Positions 58,285 through 64,000 of a DNA stretch of 64,000 nucleotides are shown piece after piece; position 1 is the stretch's first letter, and each line of letters begins with the position of its first letter. A program made the translations under genes and the position numbers. The notes under the pieces are model-generated. The model ran no database searches. It worked only from the letters and a program-made list of their open reading frames with translations, and was not told where the DNA came from. This DNA comes from Flagellimonas pacifica. GTDB lineage: Bacteria; Bacteroidota; Bacteroidia; Flavobacteriales; Flavobacteriaceae. Where the stretch lies: NCBI RefSeq assembly GCF_900215465.1, contig NZ_OBEH01000003.1, positions 586,490 through 650,489 of the forward strand, given 5' to 3'.

Positions 58285-60203
58285 CTGTCTTTTGGTTCTT
58301 CTAGATTAGTGGGGATTTCAACAATAAAAGTACTTCCGGTATTTTCTTGGCTGGTGAACGAAATGTTACCGCCCATATTTTCAAGATGCTGTTTTACAAT
58401 GTTCAAACCAATACCGGTACCTTGATTTAGCAATGCATTGTTTGCCCTAAAATATCTATTAAAGATAAACTTTTGTTCTGTTTCAGGAATACCAATTCCC
58501 TGATCCTTGACCATCAATTGCAAACTGCCATTGTTTTTGAGGACTTCAAGGTTAATTGTGGTGTTTTCAGGAGAATATTTTATGGCGTTATGAACAAGGT
58601 TGGATAGGACCAACTCAAAAATTTTCTCATCAAATGTGATAACAACGTCATCTATACCCTCAGGATAGTTAATTTTCTGTCCCGACTTCAGCAGTAGATT
58701 GGCATCATAAATAACTTGATTGACCACCTTGCTCAACGGAAACTGTTCCAAATTGTATTTTACCTTACCAGTTTCTAGTCGCTCAATCGATAAAAAATCG
58801 TTGAGGATGTTATCCAATTGTTTTACTTTGTTTCTTACGGTTGTAATATGTTTGTCTCTTTTCGGTTGTTGTTCGGATTCGGTGTATTTTGACAGTAAGG
58901 TGGTGGAAGTAAGGATACTGCTCAAGGGTGTTTTAAATTCATGGGAGACCAAAGACAGGAAACGTGTTTTTAACTCGTTGAGTTCTTTTTCTTTTTCCAA
59001 AGCTTGGCGAAGCTGCTGAGTACGTTCCTCGACGGTTCGCTCCAATTTTTCAGTATAATCCTTTCGATCCGTGATGTCCAATACGATTGCTACCAACACT
59101 TTTTGATGTTCAATGTAGGAACTTTGTAAATGAACCTCCACCGGATAGGTGCTCCCATCTTTTCGCAGATGAACAGTCTCAAAAGTAATTTTCTCTTCTT
59201 TTCCAGATCGTAAGGGTAAGATGAGCTTTTTAAAAGTGACCTCGTTATATTCGGGTTTAATGTCTACAGGTGTAAATTTTTGCAGTTCATCCCAATTGTA
59301 TCCCAGATTGTTTTGGGCGCCTTGATTGGTACGTAAAAACTTTAGAGTTTTTGCATCAATGATATAAATCTCATTGAGGGATTCTTCAAAAATTCTATTC
59401 CAATGGTTTCGTTCTTCCTCAGCCTCAATACGATCGGTAACGTTGTTCTGTATACCAACAAAGTGGGTGACCTCGTCATTAGAGTCCTTTATTGGGGTAA
59501 TGGAAATTTTGTTCCACCATAAGGTACCGTCCTTTTTGTAGTTCCGAATTTCAACTTCGCAACTTTTCCCATCCCTTACAGCTTTGTGTAAATCCTTGAC
59601 TCCTTGTTGATCATTATCTTGTCTTTGTAAAAAACGCAGATTCTTGTTCAAAATTTCCTCTTTCGGATATCCGGTAAGGTTTTCAAAAGCAGCATTGAGA
59701 TAGATAACAGGATTGTCTTTTTGCTTGGCATCGGTAATGGTAATCCCATTGATTGCCGAACTTAAAGCCTTGCTCCTCAGGTTTAAGTCTTTTTCAATGG
59801 CCTTTCTGACCGAAACATCCATGATCAAAGCCATGATATATGTAGCGCCTTGCAAATGGAAAGGGTTGAGACCTGCCTCAATAGGAAATTCCTCGCCATT
59901 TTTGCGAAGCCCAAAAAGTTCACGCCCTTCTGCCATTTTTCGCTTCTCGCCACGTTGCAAAAAGTTTTTGAAATGACCACCATGTCCATGATGGAATTTG
60001 ACAGGAATCAAAGTGTTCAATGGCTGATTTATAAGCTCGTCCATATCATATCCAAACATTTCATTGGCCGCTGAATTGGTTGCGACAATAATCTGTTTTT
60101 CATTGACTACGATAATTCCTTCTGATACCCCTTCGGACAGGAGGGTAAACATTTCACTGTTTTTTTCAAAAACTTGCATGTTCTTTTCTTTTGGATAAAC
60201 CAT
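58281..60203 (-). CDS. Triple-PAS sensor histidine kinase
   Basis: 640 residues, no membrane segment, so cytosolic. PAS1 (about 17-132) aligns with the FixL haem-PAS and keeps the haem-ligand position His74 and distal Arg94, 20 residues apart as in FixL. PAS2 (about 145-260) is LOV-like (NLRFLQ, NYKKDGTLWWN, FVGIQN) with Leu189 where LOV has its photoactive Cys. PAS3 (about 268-382), coiled coil, HisKA with His421 in SHEFKTPL, and HATPase (NAIKYSPENT, DQGIGIP, GTGIGLN). An ATG at 60179 is an alternative start. Cotranscribed with the REC-CRP regulator. Confidence 0.93.
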   Translation of the reverse strand: MVYPKEKNMQVFEKNSEMFTLLSEGVSEGIIVVNEKQIIVATNSAANEMFGYDMDELINQPLNTLIPVKFHHGHGGHFKNFLQRGEKRKMAEGRELFGLRKNGEEFPIEAGLNPFHLQGATYIMALIMDVSVRKAIEKDLNLRSKALSSAINGITITDAKQKDNPVIYLNAAFENLTGYPKEEILNKNLRFLQRQDNDQQGVKDLHKAVRDGKSCEVEIRNYKKDGTLWWNKISITPIKDSNDEVTHFVGIQNNVTDRIEAEEERNHWNRIFEESLNEIYIIDAKTLKFLRTNQGAQNNLGYNWDELQKFTPVDIKPEYNEVTFKKLILPLRSGKEEKITFETVHLRKDGSTYPVEVHLQSSYIEHQKVLVAIVLDITDRKDYTEKLERTVEERTQQLRQALEKEKELNELKTRFLSLVSHEFKTPLSSILTSTTLLSKYTESEQQPKRDKHITTVRNKVKQLDNILNDFLSIERLETGKVKYNLEQFPLSKVVNQVIYDANLLLKSGQKINYPEGIDDVVITFDEKIFELVLSNLVHNAIKYSPENTTINLEVLKNNGSLQLMVKDQGIGIPETEQKFIFNRYFRANNALLNQGTGIGLNIVKQHLENMGGNISFTSQENTGSTFIVEIPTNLEEPKDR

Positions 60204-60386
60204 AATTTCAAGACACAGATTATGAATTTGAGTGTCGACAAAAATCAGGTAAACCAGGATTGTTTGATGGTCAGTCTGTTACAGGATTAACCACATTTAC
60301 TCTATCTAAAAGTACAAAAACCGATTAAGAAGATTGTATAATGTTGATGGCGGCGTTTTTTCATTTAGATGATAAGATTGCAAAAT

Positions 60387-60429
60387 TGACAATGGTCATA
60401 TCCAGAAGTATTTGGTAAACTTACATTTG
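60387..60429 (+). promoter_or_regulatory. FNR/FixK-like operator and -7 element of TerB-like paralogue B
   Basis: Palindrome TGAC-AATG-GTCA (60387-60398) and TACATTTG (60422-60429), a full TAnnTTTG match, last G 36.5 bp from the centre. No matching element faces the kinase operon. Confidence 0.88.
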
Positions 60430-60445
60430 GTGAGAGCTTTAAAAA

Positions 60446-60856
60446 ATGAATAAAATGAAGCAGTCACAAATAGAGGGCAATGAGTTTTACGAAAACTTGG
60501 GAAAGCTATTCTATTACATTGCCATGGCAGATAAGAGTGTCCGGGCAGAAGAAATTGATAAATTGAAAACCTTTATCAGAAAATATTGGTTGGATGTGGA
60601 TGATATTGAAAACGAATATGGGGAGGATGCTGCGTTTCAGATTGAAGCTGTTTTTAATCGATTATTGGAATATGAAGCCGATGCTGAGGGCAGTTTTGGT
60701 GAGTTTAAATCATTTTACACAAATCATAAGGATAAGTTCAATTCTTATATCAAAGTGCTCATTTTGGACACGTCCAATGCCATTGCCAATACAGTTTATG
60801 GTAAAAACAAGGCTGAACTCATCGCACTTGCCAATTTGCAATTGCTTTTTCAATAA
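60446..60856 (+). CDS. TerB-like helical protein, paralogue B
   Basis: 136 residues, helical, cytosolic, paralogue of the 50.7-kb protein with the same promoter architecture. GNEFYENLGKLFYYIAMADKSVRAEEIDKLKTFI resembles the TerB-type acidic helical fold. An ATG three codons in (60455) is possible. It ends 4 bp from the convergent usp5 stop. Confidence 0.75.
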   Translation: MNKMKQSQIEGNEFYENLGKLFYYIAMADKSVRAEEIDKLKTFIRKYWLDVDDIENEYGEDAAFQIEAVFNRLLEYEADAEGSFGEFKSFYTNHKDKFNSYIKVLILDTSNAIANTVYGKNKAELIALANLQLLFQ

Positions 60857-60859
60857 AGT

Positions 60860-61687
60860 TTAAGTACTTGTTTTGAAGGTTATTACGGGAATATTGGCAT
60901 GATTTGCCATTGACTCGCCAACACTGCCCTTTATAAAATGGGAAATTCCTTTTCTTCCATGGGTGGGAATGACCACTGCATCAGCGTTCATCTTTTTGGC
61001 ATAGTTCAAGATTCCTTTTTCTATTGAAGTGTCGTTGTAAACAACTACCTCATCTTGAATATCAAATCGTTCTTTATAATATGCCAGTTTTTCTTCAATA
61101 GTGGTATTGCTTAGAAATTTAATGGAAGGTGTGTTTACAAAAACGGGGTATACTTCTGCATGAAAAAAATGAGCGAGCTCCTTGACTCTTTTATAGGTCC
61201 CAACAATTTCATCCTTAAAATTAAAGGCAAAGACAACTATGTTAAGTGTAAAGTTGTGCCTAGGTCGTTTAATGACTATAACGGGCACTTCGCAGGTGCG
61301 GACCACCTTTTCAGTATTTGATCCAACAAAAGCATCCTTTGCTCGGTTTACTCCATGCGACCCCATGATCACCAAATCAATATTCAGTTCCTTGACAATG
61401 GTGTTAATTTCACTGAAGATTTTATAATTCTGAACTAACTGCAATATTTTCAACCCATTTAAATATTCTTTTTCCAAGAATGGCTTGAATTGCTTTTTTG
61501 CCAGTTTCATATAGTATTGGGCCTCTTTGTATTCCTCTGCTTCGTTTTTGGAAAGTACGGATTCAGAAAGACCTATCATATGCAGTACACAGATTTCCAT
61601 ATGCTTTTCCCTGGCGATTTGTGCAGCTACTTCCAAAGCATACTCCGAGTGTTTGGAAAAATCAACCGGAACTAAAATCTTTTTCAT
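60860..61687 (-). CDS. Universal stress protein, tandem domain (usp5)
   Basis: 275 residues from the ATG at 61687; a 54-bp longer frame is excluded because its start lies upstream of the -7 element (61719-61712). Two UspA domains; domain 1 has GSHG ... FVGSNT, and domain 2 a nearly complete motif (THGRKG ... KGSVG). More diverged from usp1-4, and the only one with both loops. Confidence 0.93.
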   Translation of the reverse strand: MKKILVPVDFSKHSEYALEVAAQIAREKHMEICVLHMIGLSESVLSKNEAEEYKEAQYYMKLAKKQFKPFLEKEYLNGLKILQLVQNYKIFSEINTIVKELNIDLVIMGSHGVNRAKDAFVGSNTEKVVRTCEVPVIVIKRPRHNFTLNIVVFAFNFKDEIVGTYKRVKELAHFFHAEVYPVFVNTPSIKFLSNTTIEEKLAYYKERFDIQDEVVVYNDTSIEKGILNYAKKMNADAVVIPTHGRKGISHFIKGSVGESMANHANIPVITFKTST

Positions 61688-61711
61688 GGGAGTGGGATTA
61701 ATGACATTCAT

Positions 61712-61754
61712 CAAATATAGAAGACCCTCAGTGCAATCCATATGACCAAGATCA
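61712..61754 (-). promoter_or_regulatory. FNR/FixK-like operator and -7 element of usp5
   Basis: Palindrome TGAC-CAAG-ATCA (61743-61754); minus-strand TATATTTG (61719-61712), a full TAnnTTTG match, ends 36.5 bp from the centre. This fixes the usp5 start at 61687. Confidence 0.88.
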
Positions 61755-61797
61755 TGTATTCTGGATTCTTGGATTTCATTTGATTAAAAGGATAAGC

Positions 61798-61840
61798 TGA
61801 TCTATATCAGTTTTTTTCTTTGGTTTTTTCAAGAGTTTTG
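61798..61840 (+). promoter_or_regulatory. FNR/FixK-like operator and -7 element of the MBL-rhodanese operon
   Basis: Palindrome TGAT-CTAT-ATCA (61798-61809); GAGTTTTG (61833-61840), five of six consensus bases, ends 36.5 bp from the centre. It forms a divergent pair with the usp5 site, 55 bp centre to centre. Confidence 0.75.
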
Positions 61841-61900
61841 TGGCCGTCACAATCTTTGATTGCTGAAACAGAGTTGAATACGTTATAACATGGACGAATC

Positions 61901-63322
61901 ATGAAAGTAGAACAGATTTATACTGGATGTTTGGCCCAAGGGGCCTATTATATAGAAAGCAATGGTGAGGTAGCTATTATAGACCCTTTGAGGGAAGTGG
62001 AGCCTTATATTAAAATGGCAGAAGAACGAGAATCTCAAATTAAATATGTTTTTGAAACTCACTTTCATGCCGATTTTGTTTCAGGTCATATAGATTTGGC
62101 CAACAAAACAGGAGCACAAATTGTATATGGACCAACAACGATGCAAACTGGGTTCGATTTTGTGTCAGGGAAAGATGGAGAGGAGTTCAGATTGGGAGAT
62201 GCCATCATTCGCTTGATTCATACGCCCGGGCATACTATGGAAAGCTGTTGTTACCTGTTGATTGATGAAACTGGAAGATCTACTTCTCTGTTTACAGGTG
62301 ACACGCTGTTCATCGGAGATGTAGGCAGACCAGATTTGGCACAAAAAGTTATTTCTGAACTTACTCAAGAAAAATTGGCCGGTTTGTTATTTGATTCGTT
62401 ACAGAATAAAATAATGCCATTGAATGATAATCTCATTGTGTATCCAGGTCATGGGGCTGGTAGCGCATGCGGAAAAATGATGAGCAATGAAACTACGGAT
62501 ACCCTGGGGCATCAAAAAAAGACCAACTATGCTTTGAACCCTTCGTTGACAAGGGATGAATTCATCGATAGTGTTTTAAGTGGACTTACACCTCCTCCAG
62601 GTTATTTTCCGCAGAATGTTTTGTTGAATATTAAAGGGTATGAAACTATTGATAAAGTAGTAAAAAAGGGCTCCAAACCGCTTAATATAGAAGCTTTTGA
62701 AACTGCAAATGAAGAAACTTGCGCTACTATCATTGACACTAGAAATGCCCAAGAGTTTGCCAGGGGATTTATCGAAGACTCATACAATATTGGTTTGGAC
62801 GGAAGCTTTGCCAATTGGGTGGGGACCACAATAGTGGATGTAAAGACCCCATTGTTGATTATTACCGATGAGGGAAGGGAAGAAGAAGTTGTAACTCGTT
62901 TGGCGCGAATTGGTTTTGACAATACTTTGGGCTATTTGAAAGGAGGGATAAAGGCATGGAAGAAAGCTGAAAAGCCATTGGAAAGGATAAAATCCGTTTC
63001 TGCGGAACGCTTGGCCTCTATTATGGAAGATAAACACGTTAACATTATAGATGCTAGACGTAAAAGCGAGTACAATAGTGAACATGTGCTACATGCTCTG
63101 AATATTCCTTTGGATTATGTAAAAAATAGCCTCAGTGAGATAGATAAAAGAAAGATTTATTATGTGCATTGTAAAAGTGGGTATCGGTCCATGGTATTTG
63201 TATCCATTTTAAGGTCAATGGGCTATGAAAACCTAATTGATGTCAAAGGAGGTTTCAATGCCATGAAAGCCTCTGGTAAATTTGATATCTCCAAATATGA
63301 AGCACCTACCACAATGTTATAA
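61901..63322 (+). CDS. MBL-fold hydrolase with two rhodanese domains (persulfide-dioxygenase-like)
   Basis: 473 residues: metallo-beta-lactamase domain (about 1-240) with the metal motif THFHADFVSGH and later Asp/His ligands (YPGHGAG), close to persulfide dioxygenase. Rhodanese 1 (about 255-355) has Asp at the catalytic position (IITDEGREE) and is probably inactive; rhodanese 2 (about 370-465) has an active-site Cys (VHCKSGYRS). Likely sulfur/persulfide metabolism or detoxification. Under the island operator and followed by an HMA gene. Confidence 0.92.
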   Translation: MKVEQIYTGCLAQGAYYIESNGEVAIIDPLREVEPYIKMAEERESQIKYVFETHFHADFVSGHIDLANKTGAQIVYGPTTMQTGFDFVSGKDGEEFRLGDAIIRLIHTPGHTMESCCYLLIDETGRSTSLFTGDTLFIGDVGRPDLAQKVISELTQEKLAGLLFDSLQNKIMPLNDNLIVYPGHGAGSACGKMMSNETTDTLGHQKKTNYALNPSLTRDEFIDSVLSGLTPPPGYFPQNVLLNIKGYETIDKVVKKGSKPLNIEAFETANEETCATIIDTRNAQEFARGFIEDSYNIGLDGSFANWVGTTIVDVKTPLLIITDEGREEEVVTRLARIGFDNTLGYLKGGIKAWKKAEKPLERIKSVSAERLASIMEDKHVNIIDARRKSEYNSEHVLHALNIPLDYVKNSLSEIDKRKIYYVHCKSGYRSMVFVSILRSMGYENLIDVKGGFNAMKASGKFDISKYEAPTTML

Positions 63323-63345
63323 CCTATAAACTAGATCTTTATACA

Positions 63346-63621
63346 ATGAATACAACGGTGAAAATTCAGAATTTAAAATGCGGTGGTTGCGCAAATACAA
63401 TTAAGAAGAAAATAAGTGCTCTAAAGAGTATAGAAGATGTTTTTGTAAATGTGGAAACTGATGAGGTTTCCTTTGGATATGAGGGCAATGAAGATTTTGA
63501 AGCTGTAAAGAAGGAACTTTCCAAGTTGGGTTACCCTTTGATGGGTAAAAACAATCCAAGAATTAGTCAGGCTAAATCTTATTTGAGCTGCGCTATTGGT
63601 CGTATGGGCAAAGAAGACTAA
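63346..63621 (+). CDS. HMA-domain metal-binding protein
   Basis: 91 residues: one heavy-metal-associated domain with metal motif LKCGGCANTIKKK and a short basic C-terminal tail with one Cys. Possible copper or other soft-metal carrier. 23 bp behind the MBL-rhodanese gene, so probably cotranscribed, followed by a strong terminator. Confidence 0.88.
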   Translation: MNTTVKIQNLKCGGCANTIKKKISALKSIEDVFVNVETDEVSFGYEGNEDFEAVKKELSKLGYPLMGKNNPRISQAKSYLSCAIGRMGKED

Positions 63622-63978
63622 AAATCCAATGAGGTGCCATCAAAGGTGTAAAAATAAACCCTGTAAATTATTGATTTACAGGGTTTCTTGTTTTGAGATG
63701 GTATCTCTCAGCGGAGGAAGAGGGTCTTTTTCGAAATGGAAAAACCCACTGTTTTAAGGCTTTTCATAAGGTGAAATTTTTGGTGACACCGAAAGGGACA
63801 CTGATTTAACTAAACTTTAACAATATTGCTCCGACAGCCCTTCTTTTGATAGTGAATCAAAACAATGAGTGCTAAGATTTATTAAAGGGTTCTAAAAAAA
63901 CGTTGGTGGCTGTTGCAGAACTCCGACAAACATCAATTCTTGCTTTTATAAATCTGCTGAAATCCGTAAATTAAAGGT
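63622..63978. other. Gene-free stretch before the right edge
   Basis: Contains the terminator of the HMA gene, then about 290 bp without a gene. Near the end GGTGGCTGTTGCAGAACTCC (63905-63924) may be a terminal repeat of an insertion sequence, since a transposase-like start follows; CTCCGACA occurs twice (63829-63836, 63921-63928). Not verifiable from the window. Confidence 0.4.
63656..63686 (+). terminator. Terminator after the HMA gene
   Basis: 13-bp stem AAACCCTGTAAAT and its complement, loop TATTG, followed by T-rich sequence. Confidence 0.88.
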
Positions 63979-64000
63979 ATGCAAGGCAGAAAGAACTATA
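63979..64000 (+). mobile_element. Start of a probable IS1182-type transposase gene (truncated by window)
   Basis: ATG at 63979 preceded by AAAGG, reading MQGRKNY to the edge. IS1182-family transposases of Bacteroidota commonly begin MQGKK or MQGRK followed by Y. Seven codons are too few for certainty. Confidence 0.4.

Noticed and set aside
60204..60445. Autoregulation of the kinase/REC-CRP operon by the 60387 palindrome
   Set aside because: At 36.5 bp on the minus-strand side (60356) there is no CAAAnnTA; the palindrome serves only the plus-strand gene by this criterion.

Overview
The window comes from a flavobacterium (Bacteroidota, Flavobacteriaceae-like). The evidence is a PorP/SprF type IX secretion protein, a YtxJ-type thiol protein, many short-signal lipoproteins, low GC, and promoters that carry the Bacteroidota -7 element TAnnTTTG instead of a sigma70-type -10 box. 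About 61 protein genes and one RNA gene (SRP RNA) are supported. No tRNA, rRNA, CRISPR array or complete insertion sequence was found; the first codons of a probable IS1182-type transposase lie at the very right edge.

Layout. 0-9.6 kb: phosphatase-like lipoprotein, PorP/SprF-SPOR protein, TetR regulator, ClpB, YtxJ, a lipoprotein, GlyA. 9.5-14 kb: a signalling block with a TPR histidine kinase and NarL-type regulator, two tiny lipoproteins, and a LytTR regulator with a degenerate receiver. 14-34 kb: housekeeping and metabolism (thioesterase, glutamine cyclotransferase, SRP RNA, FSA-type aldolase, ABC-F ATPase, PheT, LeuA/LeuB, RluA-type synthase, PanB). 34-45 kb: a His-motif TPR pair with a SCO protein, serine deaminase, DnaK, an orphan LuxR-type regulator whose phospho-site is Glu, a 680-bp gene-free stretch, a PD40 protein, RluF. 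46-63.6 kb: a TipA-like MerR regulator, then a stress island.

The stress island (about 46.9-63.6 kb) is the main discovery. It holds cardiolipin synthase, D-lactate dehydrogenase, two TerB-like paralogues, deoC-deoD-upp, an eRF1-domain-like protein, five tandem-domain universal stress proteins, an MBL-rhodanese protein and an HMA protein. It also holds a two-gene signalling operon: a triple-PAS histidine kinase and a response regulator in which a receiver is fused to a CRP/FNR-type DNA-binding module. Eight intergenic palindromes TGAY-N4-RTCA (an FNR/FixK-like half-site) occur in front of eight transcription units of the island. In seven of them the palindrome centre is exactly 36.5 bp from the last base of a TAnnTTTG-like element, and in the eighth it is 35.5 bp. 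This is the geometry of a class II CRP/FNR activator. The kinase's first PAS domain keeps the FixL haem-histidine and distal-arginine positions, and its second is LOV-like but has Leu in place of the photoactive Cys. The locus therefore reads as a FixL-like sensor feeding a fused FixJ/FixK-like regulator that switches on a dormancy or low-energy regulon. The sites and geometry are read from the sequence; that this regulator binds them, and what signal is sensed, is inference.

Start codons were moved from the longest open frame to an ATG where a promoter, signal peptide or family N-terminus argued for it; each case is noted in the entry.
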